A stretch of 64,000 nucleotides of DNA from JAFLTL01 sp964389525. Lineage in GTDB: Bacteria > Bacteroidota > Bacteroidia > Bacteroidales > Muribaculaceae. Position 1 is the first letter of the stretch; each line of letters opens with the position of its first letter. Both the position numbers and the translations under genes were made by a program. The stretch is taken from assembly GCA_964389525.1 (NCBI GenBank), contig CAYMEX010000003.1:86299-150298 (forward strand). The letters run 5' to 3'. The notes beneath the pieces were generated by a model. The model made no database searches and was not told the origin of the DNA. It worked only from the letters and a program-made list of their open reading frames with translations. Below are positions 34,759 through 43,573 of this stretch, piece after piece.

Positions 34759-36090
34759 ATGATAACCGCCGATTCATTCATTCCCTCTCATGCCATTGCC
34801 GCCGGCATAATGTCGGCCATACACCGTGTCCTCGATATGGTGGGGCTTGGCAATGTCAGCAGGCTCGACGACATACTTTATTCGGTAGTGGTCATTGTTG
34901 TAGCTCTCGCAGTCGCTTTCATCATAAGGCACATCGTCATACTTGTCTTGCGCAAGATACTGAAGATGAGAGACAGTGCGCTTGCACGCCAGATGGTCGA
35001 TCTTAATGTCGGCACAAAGTGCACGCACATCATCACTCCGCTGGTGGTCATGTCGTTTATACCGTGGGCGTTTGAGTCTGATCATGTAATCCACACCGTC
35101 ATCATGCGCACTCTTGTCGTGTGGCTTTACATTGCTTTCGCTATAGGGGTCAACAGCCTGATCTCGCTCATATGGCTACGCTTCGACAACCGCGAGAACG
35201 AGAAGAAACATCCCTTGCGCGGTCTTCTCATCTCGGCCCACGGCCTCGTCTGGGTCATAGTTGTCATAAGCGCCGTGGCCGAGGTGGCAGGGAAGTCGCC
35301 CGGAGCACTTCTCACAGGCATGGCGGCCATGTCGGCGGCGCTCCTGCTCATATTCAAGGACAGTATACTTGGTTTTGTCTCAGGCATTCTTCTCTCGCAG
35401 AACGACATGATACGCGTAGGCGACTGGATCATCGTTCCGGGCACTCCGGCCAACGGCTCTGTCGAAGACGTCACGCTCACCGTCGTCAAGGTGCGCAACT
35501 GGGACAACACGCTTGTCATGCTTCCACCCTACACGCTCATTTCAGGCTCTTTTCAGAACTATAGGGGCATGTTTGAGATCGGCCGGCGCCTTATCGAGAT
35601 CAGCTTCCTCATCGAGATGTCGAGCATAAAGCCCGTTGACGCCGGCTTCATCGACAGGATTCAGAACACGTATCCCGATATGAAGACGTTTGTCGCCGAC
35701 TCGCGTCAGCACGGTCAGCAGTTCAATGGCGGCACGGCTCCTGTCAACGGCTCGATCGAAACCAATGCTGGACTGTTCCGCGCATATCTCTGCTCCTACC
35801 TTCTCAGGCATCCGTGCATATCCGACCGCGAGTATCTCATCGTGCGGTTCATGCCGCCGCAGACCGATGGCGTCCCGTTGCAGATCTGGTGCTATGCCGA
35901 TGGCGATGCCACATCGTGGGTAAAATACGAGGCCGTGAGGTCGCAGATTATAGAACATGTTGTCGTGTCGGCTTCCGACTTCGATATAGACATATATAAT
36001 GCAGGTGCCTACGACATTGATCTGAAAGGCAATGGCGCTGCCGATGCTCCTGCACATACCGGTCATTCATCACAAACATCACCCCCATGA
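34759..36090 (+). CDS. MscS-type mechanosensitive ion channel
   Basis: From the ATG at 34759 the protein is 443 residues; a longer open frame upstream overlaps the preceding gene and is unlikely. There are four to five N-terminal helices, then the Gly/Ala-rich pore helix (LLTGMAAMSAALLLIFKDS). The MscS beta domain follows (DMIRVGDWIIVPG, VKVRNWDNTLVMLPPYTLI), and then a long cytoplasmic part like that of YbdG-type channels. It releases solutes on hypo-osmotic shock. Its stop overlaps the next gene by four bases. Confidence 0.88.
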   Translation: MITADSFIPSHAIAAGIMSAIHRVLDMVGLGNVSRLDDILYSVVVIVVALAVAFIIRHIVILVLRKILKMRDSALARQMVDLNVGTKCTHIITPLVVMSFIPWAFESDHVIHTVIMRTLVVWLYIAFAIGVNSLISLIWLRFDNRENEKKHPLRGLLISAHGLVWVIVVISAVAEVAGKSPGALLTGMAAMSAALLLIFKDSILGFVSGILLSQNDMIRVGDWIIVPGTPANGSVEDVTLTVVKVRNWDNTLVMLPPYTLISGSFQNYRGMFEIGRRLIEISFLIEMSSIKPVDAGFIDRIQNTYPDMKTFVADSRQHGQQFNGGTAPVNGSIETNAGLFRAYLCSYLLRHPCISDREYLIVRFMPPQTDGVPLQIWCYADGDATSWVKYEAVRSQIIEHVVVSASDFDIDIYNAGAYDIDLKGNGAADAPAHTGHSSQTSPP

Positions 36091-36953
36091 GTAAAAAGCT
36101 GACAGGTGCCGAGAAAGAGGTACGACGCCGGTTGCGCCGCCGTTTCCACCTCTCGCTCACCAATGAAAACACCTTCTCTCACATATTCCATGTAAGCCTT
36201 TCCACGACGGGCCTTGTCCTGTCGGTCGTGGCGGCCGCGATAGTTCTTGCAATAGTCGGTATTTCGCTGGTCGTAAACACACCTATGAGGGCGTTGCTGC
36301 CCGGTTATCTGCGCAACGCGCAGCGCAGGCAGTATGAGCAGACGGCCATGCGCATCGACAGCATTGCGTCAGAAACGGCTGTACGCAACATGTATGTCGA
36401 CAATATCGTGGCGATTCTCAATAGCGATCTCGATACAGTGCTTCCTCCCATTCCTGTCGACACACTCCCGCGGGCCTATTCTATTGACTCACTTGCTGCG
36501 GCTTCACAGGCCGAGATCGACTTCCTTAACAAATACAAAGACAGGGAGAAATACAACCTTTCTGTCATGTCGCCTGTTGTGGCGCAGGGCATGAAATTTA
36601 TAAATCCTTTTGAGGGGGCCGAGATCCGCGTTCCCGAGAAAAGCGAAGATCCGCGTCAGGCCACATTCGACCCGCTTGCCACGCAGACCGTGTCTTCGGT
36701 GTTTCGCGGCACGGTGCTCGACATGTTCAATACACCGTCCGACGGTATAGTCGCCATAGTGCAGCACCCCAATGACTTTATAAGCCGTTATACGGGCATT
36801 ACCACACCCTTTGTGACGCGTGGCGATAAAGTGGCGTCGGGGCAGCGTATCGGCCTTGTCGAGCGCGATAAAGCCTCACGCATATCACGTCCTTCACTCG
36901 AGCTCTGGTACAACGGTACCCGCGTCAATCCACGCGACTACATCCCCTTCTGA
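36087..36953 (+). CDS. Degenerate M23/LytM-domain membrane protein
   Basis: A 288-residue protein with a basic N-terminal cytoplasmic part, one membrane helix (about 42-64), an extracytoplasmic linker and a C-terminal LytM-like domain (about 200-288). The domain keeps landmarks such as TPFVTRGDKVASGQRIGLV and YNGTRVNPRDYI. The zinc ligands are missing: the HxH pair is replaced by SLE in PSLELWY, and the HxxxD motif is absent. It may regulate other wall hydrolases, as inactive LytM proteins do. Start overlaps the MscS stop. Confidence 0.75.
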   Translation: MSKKLTGAEKEVRRRLRRRFHLSLTNENTFSHIFHVSLSTTGLVLSVVAAAIVLAIVGISLVVNTPMRALLPGYLRNAQRRQYEQTAMRIDSIASETAVRNMYVDNIVAILNSDLDTVLPPIPVDTLPRAYSIDSLAAASQAEIDFLNKYKDREKYNLSVMSPVVAQGMKFINPFEGAEIRVPEKSEDPRQATFDPLATQTVSSVFRGTVLDMFNTPSDGIVAIVQHPNDFISRYTGITTPFVTRGDKVASGQRIGLVERDKASRISRPSLELWYNGTRVNPRDYIPF

Positions 36954-36979
36954 CCTACACGGCACCTCACGCTGTGTGC

Positions 36980-37480
36980 TCACCGGCTCACCGTCATATA
37001 TTCCCCCTGCATTCCCCCTGCCACGATATACCGCTGCAGGCCGTAACCCTCTTGTGCGGCTTTTCCTGAAAGCGGGTGTCCGTAGTTGGTGAAGATGTCA
37101 TACACGCTGCCGCATTTCGGGCAGTAGGCGTTGTTGGCTTCGGTGTCGACAACGATTCTCACCGATGCCGACCTCTCGACCGGGCATGCGAGGTCATATG
37201 CCACAGGATTGCCGTGTATGTCTCCTGCAAGCAGCACACCGCCGAAACCGGTGTATGTCATGGAGGTATATGGAAAATTAGACGGTTGCCGTTCGCTCTT
37301 TATAAACATGCGCGTCTCCAGGGCACCGCTCACACCATAGATCTCCCATTGCGCTTGCGTCTGAAATGCGATTCTTACGGGCGATACGGGTATCCTTTCA
37401 TCATCTACAGTCCGACATCCGCCGGCGGTCAGCAATGCTCCTATCGCCGCTGAAATGCCCAAAAAACGCAATGCGTTCAT
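36980..37480 (-). CDS. Rieske-fold-like lipoprotein without Rieske ligands
   Basis: A 166-residue predicted lipoprotein (Cys22 after LLTAG). Its C-terminal region resembles a Rieske domain: ACPVE (C99) and CPKCGSVYDIFTNYGHPLSG (C120, C123), ending LQRYIV. The Rieske C-x-H and C-x2-H pairs read C-x-V and C-x2-C, so no 2Fe-2S Rieske cluster is expected. Three cysteines could hold another metal or a disulfide. Its ATG overlaps the argH stop (ATGA), implying coupling without an obvious functional link. Confidence 0.65.
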   Translation of the reverse strand: MNALRFLGISAAIGALLTAGGCRTVDDERIPVSPVRIAFQTQAQWEIYGVSGALETRMFIKSERQPSNFPYTSMTYTGFGGVLLAGDIHGNPVAYDLACPVERSASVRIVVDTEANNAYCPKCGSVYDIFTNYGHPLSGKAAQEGYGLQRYIVAGGMQGEYMTVSR

Positions 37481-38817
37481 TTGCCAAGAAGCGAGTCGAC
37501 AGCTTTATGCCAAGTGGAGAAATCCATCCGTGCGAGCTGCGATTTCATTCTTTCGCGCAGTCGGTCGTTGCCGAGGTTGCCGGTCGATCCGATGTGTGTG
37601 TGGTGAAGGGTCTTGTCGGGCTTGAAGTCGCCGCGCTCGATAGCCAGACCCACCTGCTTGTAGGCGTCGCGGAAAGGCACACCCTCTTTCACAAGACGGT
37701 TGACCTCCTCGACCGAATACATCAGATCATATCTCGCGTCTTCTGCTGCGTGGCGGTTGACGGTCATGCCGCCGATCATGCGCCCGGTCATGTCGAGTAT
37801 GTCGATGAGCGTGTCGAATGTAGGCAGGAAATTCTCTTTTATCAGCTGGAGGTCGCGGAAGTAGCCCGACGGGAGGTTAGAGGTGATGAGAGTGATCTCG
37901 TAGGGGAGTGCCTGGATCTTGTTGCACTTGGCGCGGGTCAGCTCAAACACGTCGGGATTCTTCTTGTGCGGCATGATCGACGAGCCGGTTGTGTACTCGT
38001 CGGGCAGCTTGATGAAACCGAAATTCTGCGAATTGTAGAGACAGGCATCCATGGCGAGCTTGCCGACAGTAGCGGCGATATTGCCGAGAGCCTGTGCCAC
38101 GATGCGTTCCGTCTTTCCGCGTCCCATCTGAGCGTAGACCGCGTTTACGGCCACCGACTCAAATCCCATCAGTTGCGTGGTCATGTCGCGGTCAAGCGGG
38201 AACGACGATCCGTAGCCTGCGGCCGAGCCGAGCGGGTTACGGTTAACCACATCGTAGGCAGCCGATAGCACGGCTATGTCATCGGTCAGCCCCTCTGCGT
38301 ATGCGCCGAGCCACATCCCCACCGACGACGGCATTGCCACCTGCAGATGCGTGTAGCCCGGTATTGTCACGTCGGCATACTTGTCGCTCTGGCTCACAAG
38401 TATGTCAAACAGGCGTTCAGTAGCTTTTGCCACCTCCTCTATCTTGGCGCGCATCATCAGTTTCAGGTCCACAAGCACCTGATCGTTGCGTGAGCGTCCT
38501 GAGTGGATTTTTTTGCCTATGTCGCCGAGCCGGTTGGTAAGCATCAGTTCCACCTGCGAGTGTATGTCCTCGATGCCGGGCTCGATCACAAAGTCAGGGC
38601 TAAGAACTTCGCTGTGTATTTCTCTGAGATTGTCAGTGAGCACTGCAAGCTCATCGGCTGTAAGCAGTCCGATTTTCTCAAGCATCGTGATATGGGCCAG
38701 TGAGCCTATCACATCCCACTCGGCGAGATACAGATCCATCTCGCGGTCCTGTCCTACGGTATAGCGGTCTACGTCAGAGTCTACTTCAGTGCTTTTTTCC
38801 CAGAGTTTCTTAGCCAT
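37477..38817 (-). CDS. argH: Argininosuccinate lyase
   Basis: Last step of arginine synthesis. The 446-residue protein shows HSGRSRNDQV near 98, TIPGYTHLQVAMP and the fumarase/aspartase signature GSSIMPHKKNPDVF near 280. Length and start (MAKKLWEKS) are normal. It is the upstream partner of the small lipoprotein gene and no other arginine gene is in the window. Confidence 0.96.
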   Translation of the reverse strand: MAKKLWEKSTEVDSDVDRYTVGQDREMDLYLAEWDVIGSLAHITMLEKIGLLTADELAVLTDNLREIHSEVLSPDFVIEPGIEDIHSQVELMLTNRLGDIGKKIHSGRSRNDQVLVDLKLMMRAKIEEVAKATERLFDILVSQSDKYADVTIPGYTHLQVAMPSSVGMWLGAYAEGLTDDIAVLSAAYDVVNRNPLGSAAGYGSSFPLDRDMTTQLMGFESVAVNAVYAQMGRGKTERIVAQALGNIAATVGKLAMDACLYNSQNFGFIKLPDEYTTGSSIMPHKKNPDVFELTRAKCNKIQALPYEITLITSNLPSGYFRDLQLIKENFLPTFDTLIDILDMTGRMIGGMTVNRHAAEDARYDLMYSVEEVNRLVKEGVPFRDAYKQVGLAIERGDFKPDKTLHHTHIGSTGNLGNDRLRERMKSQLARMDFSTWHKAVDSLLGK

Positions 38818-38942
38818 TTTGTTTTATCGCCTTATATAGTTTTTAAGATACAAAATTGCGCTAAAAAATCGGTAACTACAAATGAATTTCTTTTTAGCGT
38901 GGATGTGTCATAAAAGCGTTCGGTCTATATTTTCCGATGTAG

Positions 38943-38962
38943 GGGCGTGCGACAGTACGCCC
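38943..38962. repeat. Isolated GGGCGT/ACGCCC hairpin repeat
   Basis: Same 20-bp unit as at 7672, 9622 and 20407, here alone in the 292 bp between argH and recA. The rest of that gap (38818-39109) shows only a terminator-like stem near recA. Confidence 0.75.
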
Positions 38963-39051
38963 ACAATGCTTTTTGACTCTCAAATGTTTACGGAGTTGCA
39001 CGGAAAACACCTATTCCGGATGGATGTGGCGTATTGTCGGGAAAAACATTG

Positions 39052-39088
39052 GGGGCTGTCCCGTAAAACTTAATTACGACACAGCCCC
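39052..39088 (-). terminator. Terminator-like hairpin downstream of recA
   Basis: GGGGCTGT (39052-39059) pairs with ACAGCCCC (39081-39088) just after the recA stop. There is no strong T-run, so the confidence is moderate. Confidence 0.45.
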
Positions 39089-39109
39089 ACTTAGCTATTC
39101 TTTGTATGT

Positions 39110-40324
39110 TTACTCGTCGATATCTATCGAAAAGTCATCCGGGAGTTCGGCATCGAAGTCGAAATCATCTCCGCTCTTTTCTTTCTCCTCGGCGGTGTCG
39201 CTGTCGCTGCTGTCTGAGGCATCGTCGTCATCCGCTTCTTTGCTCGATGTCTTTTTCTTCTTGCCGTTGTGATCTGCCTCGTAGAGTGCTTTGAGTATCT
39301 TCTCCTCGAGTTCGTCGGCAAGCTCCGGGTTGTCGTCTATGACACCTTTGGCTGCCTCGCGTCCCTGAGCCAGTTTCGATCCGTCGTAGCTGAACCACGA
39401 GCCGCTTTTCTTGATGATGTCAAATTCGACTCCGAGATCGAGTATCTCGCTTGAGCGCGATATGCCTTCGCCGAACATGATGTCAAACTCGCAGCGCTTG
39501 AATGGAGGCGCCACCTTGTTCTTCACGACCTTCACTTTGGTGTGGCGGCCTATGATGTTGTCATCCTCTTTCAGAGCCGTGGAGCTGCGTATGTCTATAC
39601 GCACAGAGGCATAGAATTTCAACGCGTTGCCACCGGTGGTCGTTTCCGGGTTGCCGAACATCACGCCGATTTTTTCACGAAGCTGGTTGATGAAGATACA
39701 GGTCGTGTTGGTGCGCGATATGGTGCCGGTGAGTTTGCGCATCGCCTGCGACATGAGGCGGGCGTGGAGACCCACGTTCTTGTCGCCCATCACACCCTCG
39801 ATCTCAGCTTTCGGCGTGAGGGCTGCGACAGAGTCGACGACGATTATGTCGACAGCCGACGAGCGTATGAGTTTTTCAGTGATTTCGAGGGCCTGTTCGC
39901 CGTTGTCGGGCTGCGATATCAGCAGATTGTCCGTGTCGACTCCGAGAGCCTCGGCGTAGAAGCGGTCAAATGCGTGCTCTGCGTCGATCAGAGCGGCTGT
40001 GCCGCCTGCCTTCTGGCACTGTGCTATGGCGTGCAGTGCAAGCGTGGTCTTACCCGACGACTCTGGGCCGAAGATTTCGATGATGCGTCCTTTCGGAAAG
40101 CCGCCGACACCGAGAGCGTAGTTCAGTCCGATCGAACCGGTGGGGATAACCTCGATCTTCTCGATCTTTTCCTCGCCGAGTTTCATTATCGACCCGTGGC
40201 CGTGGTCTTTCTCGATCTTTGCAAGTGCCTGTGCAAGAGCTTTGGCCTTCACGTCGCGCGGATCGGCAGGTGCCGCATCCTTTCCGCCTTTTTTAGCCTT
40301 GACAGCCTTTGTATTTTTTTCCAT
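39110..40324 (-). CDS. recA: Recombinase RecA
   Basis: DNA strand-exchange ATPase and LexA co-protease. The 404-residue protein has Walker A (GPESSGKTTLA), the DAEHAFD segment and the L2-like SRTNTTCIFINQLREKIG region. The N-terminus carries a Lys/Ala-rich extension (about 1-27). The C-terminus ends in a long acidic, Ser-rich tail from about 350, longer than in E. coli RecA (353 aa). Acidic tails restrain RecA activity elsewhere. A -7 box TATCTTTG is at plus 40362-40369. Confidence 0.97.
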   Translation of the reverse strand: MEKNTKAVKAKKGGKDAAPADPRDVKAKALAQALAKIEKDHGHGSIMKLGEEKIEKIEVIPTGSIGLNYALGVGGFPKGRIIEIFGPESSGKTTLALHAIAQCQKAGGTAALIDAEHAFDRFYAEALGVDTDNLLISQPDNGEQALEITEKLIRSSAVDIIVVDSVAALTPKAEIEGVMGDKNVGLHARLMSQAMRKLTGTISRTNTTCIFINQLREKIGVMFGNPETTTGGNALKFYASVRIDIRSSTALKEDDNIIGRHTKVKVVKNKVAPPFKRCEFDIMFGEGISRSSEILDLGVEFDIIKKSGSWFSYDGSKLAQGREAAKGVIDDNPELADELEEKILKALYEADHNGKKKKTSSKEADDDDASDSSDSDTAEEKEKSGDDFDFDAELPDDFSIDIDE

Positions 40325-40414
40325 ATCTTGTGTCTTTATTTTTCTCTTGAACGATGTACTGCAAAGATAAGATGTTGTGTGGGCAAATATGCTGCACAGC
40401 CACGTTATCGTGTG

Positions 40415-41059
40415 TTAATCTTTCCCGCCGTTGCGATAGTGTCTGCACACGTCTCTAAGTCCGCATTCCAGACACAGCGGCCGCCGTGCTTTGCACACAT
40501 ATCGTCCGTGCAATATCAGCCAGTGATGAGCCCGTGCGAGTTTCTCTTTGGCAAAACCTTCGGTAAGTGCCTTTTCTGTTTCAAGCGGAGTGCGTGATCC
40601 GGTTGTGAGGCCGATGCGTTCGCTCACTCTGAACACGTGGGTGTCGACAGCCATTGCCGCCTGGCCGAATACGACCGAGACAACAACGTTGGCCGTTTTC
40701 CTTCCCACGCCGGGCAGCTTGGTAAGCTCGTCGATGTCCGAAGGCACTTCGCCGCCGTACTTCTCTGTCAGCATCTCGGCCATACCCTTCAGCAGCTTTG
40801 CCTTGTTGTTGGGATAGGTTACCGACTTGATGTACTCCCTTATCTCGTCGACCGAAGCGGCGGCCATAGATTTCGCGTCTGGAAAAGCCTCGAAGAGAGC
40901 CGGTGTAACGAGATTTATCCTCACGTCGGTGCATTGTGCCGACAGGATCACTGCCACAAGCAGTTCATATGGCGAGCGGTAGTGCAGTTCTGTCCGTGGG
41001 TCGGGCATTGTCTGCTCAAACCACTCGGTCACACGCCTGAAGATCTCGTTTTTCCTCAT
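40415..41059 (-). CDS. nth: Endonuclease III
   Basis: Base-excision glycosylase/AP lyase for oxidised pyrimidines. The 214-residue protein has the helix-hairpin-helix LPGVGRKTANVV with catalytic Lys, the catalytic Asp in VDTHVFRVSERIGL, and a C-terminal 4Fe-4S cluster of C-x6-C-x2-C-x5-C spacing. It follows pheS by 32 bp. Confidence 0.96.
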   Translation of the reverse strand: MRKNEIFRRVTEWFEQTMPDPRTELHYRSPYELLVAVILSAQCTDVRINLVTPALFEAFPDAKSMAAASVDEIREYIKSVTYPNNKAKLLKGMAEMLTEKYGGEVPSDIDELTKLPGVGRKTANVVVSVVFGQAAMAVDTHVFRVSERIGLTTGSRTPLETEKALTEGFAKEKLARAHHWLILHGRYVCKARRPLCLECGLRDVCRHYRNGGKD

Positions 41060-41091
41060 TTTGCCACTTTATGGAGAGAGGGGAGTGGACG

Positions 41092-42117
41092 TCAGCGGGC
41101 TGCCGTGAACTCGTCGAGGAAGCGCACATCGTTCTCCGAGAACATGCGCAGATCCTTGACCCTGTATTTCAGGTTGGTGATACGCTCGATGCCCATGCCG
41201 AGAGCGAAGCCGGTGTATTTCTTGCTGTCTATGCCACACGATTCGAGCACATTGGGGTCGACCATGCCGCAGCCGAGTATCTCGACCCAGCCGGTGTGCT
41301 TGCAGAAATTACATCCTTTGCCGCCGCAGAGATGACATGAGATGTCCATCTCGGCCGAAGGCTCGGTGAAGGGGAAGTAGCTCGGGCGAAGACGTATCTG
41401 TGTGTCGGTGCCGAACATTTCGCGGGCGAAATAGAGCAGTGTCTGGCGCAGGTCGGCAAACGATACATGCTCGTCGATGTAGAGAGCCTCTACCTGATGG
41501 AAGAAGCAGTGTGCACGTGCCGAGATGGCCTCGTTGCGGTAAACACGTCCCGGACAGATTATGCGGATAGGCGGTGTCTGCTTTTCCATCACGCGTGTCT
41601 GTACCGACGAGGTGTGGGTGCGCAGAAGCACGTCGGGGTTACGCTGGATGAAGAAAGTGTCCTGCATGTCGCGTGCAGGGTGATCGTCGGCGAAATTCAG
41701 TGCCGAGAACACATGCCAGTCATCCTCGATCTCGGGGCCCTCGGCGATAGAGAATCCGAGACGGCGGAAGATCGATATGATCTGCTCTCTCACGATCGAG
41801 ATCGGATGCCTTGTGCCAAGAGCTATCGGCGAGGCGGTGCGCGTCATGTCAAGGCTGTTGGCCTCCTCGGCGCTGCGGTTGTTCTCAACCTGTTCGCGCA
41901 GATTGGCGATATGATCTGTGAGAAGTGTTTTAAGTTCGTTTAGTGCCTGTCCGACTGCTTTTTTGCTCTCGGCCGGCACAGTGCGAAACTCATTCATCAG
42001 GGTTGAGATCTCACCCTTTTTGCTCAGATATTTGATGCGGAGTGACTCGACTTCCTCTGCGGTGGTTGCAGTGAGTTTCGATACCTGCTCCTTGAGTTGT
42101 TCTATCTTTTCAAGCAT
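41092..42117 (-). CDS. pheS: Phenylalanyl-tRNA synthetase alpha subunit
   Basis: Catalytic alpha chain of the alpha2-beta2 enzyme. The 341-residue protein has an N-terminal coiled coil (about 1-90). Class II motifs follow: motif 2 (TSSVQTRVMEK to RVYRNEAISARAH) and motif 3 (GFALGMGIERI). The beta chain gene pheT is not adjacent; yebC and ribE stand between. pheS overlaps the ribE stop by 8 bp. Confidence 0.96.
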   Translation of the reverse strand: MLEKIEQLKEQVSKLTATTAEEVESLRIKYLSKKGEISTLMNEFRTVPAESKKAVGQALNELKTLLTDHIANLREQVENNRSAEEANSLDMTRTASPIALGTRHPISIVREQIISIFRRLGFSIAEGPEIEDDWHVFSALNFADDHPARDMQDTFFIQRNPDVLLRTHTSSVQTRVMEKQTPPIRIICPGRVYRNEAISARAHCFFHQVEALYIDEHVSFADLRQTLLYFAREMFGTDTQIRLRPSYFPFTEPSAEMDISCHLCGGKGCNFCKHTGWVEILGCGMVDPNVLESCGIDSKKYTGFALGMGIERITNLKYRVKDLRMFSENDVRFLDEFTAAR

Positions 42118-42721
42118 GCTCTAATTCTTTCAGGCGGGCTACATACTTCCCGATGATGTCAAATTCAATGTTGACCCGGTCTCCCTGCTTGAGCGTGCGG
42201 AAATTGGTGTGCTCAAGGGTGTAGGGAATAATGGCGACACGGAAACTCCGCGGCGTGGAGTCACACACCGTCAGGCTAACGCCGTTGACGGTCACCGATC
42301 CCTTTTCCACGGTCATATACCCCTTTCTCACAAGGTCGGGAGTCACTTCATACTCAAACTTGAAATAACGGCTTCCCTCGACATCCTCGATGTCGGTGCA
42401 GACGGCCGTGCAGTCGACATGCCCCTGCACGATGTGTCCGTCAAGGCGTCCGTTCATCTGCATGCTGCGCTCGAGGTTGATCAGTGATCCTGCGGTCAGA
42501 GCGCCGAGATTGCTGCGTCGCAGTGTCTCCTCGATTGCCGTCACACGGTAGGTACCGTTGCCGTTAAGTTCGACTACGGTCAGGCATACGCCGTTGTGCG
42601 CGACCGACTGGTCGATGCGTAGCTCGTCGGCAAACGACGATTTCACCGTCAGTTCAAGATTGCCGTCGCGGCGCTCGGCCGAGACAACGCTTGCGGCTTC
42701 CTCTACAATTCCTGAAAACAT
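42110..42721 (-). CDS. ribE: Riboflavin synthase alpha subunit
   Basis: Dismutates two lumazine molecules to riboflavin. The 203-residue protein consists of two similar lumazine-binding repeats. The first starts MFSGIVEEAASV with VAHNGVCLTV, and the second has GHIVQGHVDCTAV with VTVNGVSLTVCD. It overlaps pheS by 8 bp. Confidence 0.95.
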   Translation of the reverse strand: MFSGIVEEAASVVSAERRDGNLELTVKSSFADELRIDQSVAHNGVCLTVVELNGNGTYRVTAIEETLRRSNLGALTAGSLINLERSMQMNGRLDGHIVQGHVDCTAVCTDIEDVEGSRYFKFEYEVTPDLVRKGYMTVEKGSVTVNGVSLTVCDSTPRSFRVAIIPYTLEHTNFRTLKQGDRVNIEFDIIGKYVARLKELEHA

Positions 42722-42787
42722 TGTTTCGCGGTGTGGGTGTTGTGTGAGATTGAGGTAGGATGGAAGGTGTGAGATGCGAAGAGGGGA

Positions 42788-43519
42788 TTATTCACCCTCC
42801 TCGTCATCCTCCTTCATGTTGTGGAAGACGTTTTGCACGTCCTCGTCTTCTTCGAGTTTCTCGAGAAGTTTGTCAAGAGCTACACGCTGCTCGGCGGTGA
42901 CTTCCTTCAGCTCGTGGGGGATACGCTCAAATTCTGCGCTGATGATCTCGAAGTCGTTGCTTTCAAGATACTTCTGTATGTTGGCAAACTCCTCAAACGC
43001 GCCGTAGAGCACGATTTCCTCTTCATCGGGCTCGATCTCGTCGACACCGTAGTCGATCAGCTCAAGCTCGAGATCCTCAAGCTCAACGCCCTCTTTGGCT
43101 TTGATCTTGAAGACGCTCTTGTGGTCGAAGAGGAATGTCAGAGAGCCCTGTGTGCCCAGGTTGCCGCCGTAGCGGGTGAAATACGAGCGCACGTTGGCGA
43201 CAGTGCGGGTGTTGTTGTCGGTTGCGGCCTCGACAAAAATTGCGATTCCGTGAGGGCCATATCCCTCATATGTGATTTCCTTGTAATCGCTTGCGTCCTT
43301 GTCTGTAGCTTTCTTTATGGCACGCTCTACGGTGTCTTTGGGCATGTTGGCGGCCTTGGCGTTCTGCATCAGGGCGCGCAGACGCGGGTTGGTTGACGGG
43401 TCGGGACCGCCGGCTTTGGCTGCGATGGTTATTTCCTTACCGATGCGCGTGAATGTGCGCGACATGTTGCCCCAGCGTTTCAGTTTGCGGGCTTTGCGAT
43501 ATTCAAATGCTCTTCCCAT
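42788..43519 (-). CDS. yebC: YebC/PmpR family DNA-binding or ribosome-associated protein
   Basis: The 243-residue protein has the family N-terminus (KRWGNMSRTFTRIGKEI, NPRLRALMQNAKAANMPKDTVERAI) and the EGYGPHGIAIFVEAATDN segment. YebC proteins are described as transcription regulators, and some help translation of proline-rich stretches. The exact role here is not known. Lies between ribE and pheT in a leftward run. Confidence 0.93.
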   Translation of the reverse strand: MGRAFEYRKARKLKRWGNMSRTFTRIGKEITIAAKAGGPDPSTNPRLRALMQNAKAANMPKDTVERAIKKATDKDASDYKEITYEGYGPHGIAIFVEAATDNNTRTVANVRSYFTRYGGNLGTQGSLTFLFDHKSVFKIKAKEGVELEDLELELIDYGVDEIEPDEEEIVLYGAFEEFANIQKYLESNDFEIISAEFERIPHELKEVTAEQRVALDKLLEKLEEDEDVQNVFHNMKEDDEEGE

Positions 43520-43573
43520 GGGAAGTTGATGTATATATGGTTTTTGACTATTTGTTTTATTCTGTTACCGGTA

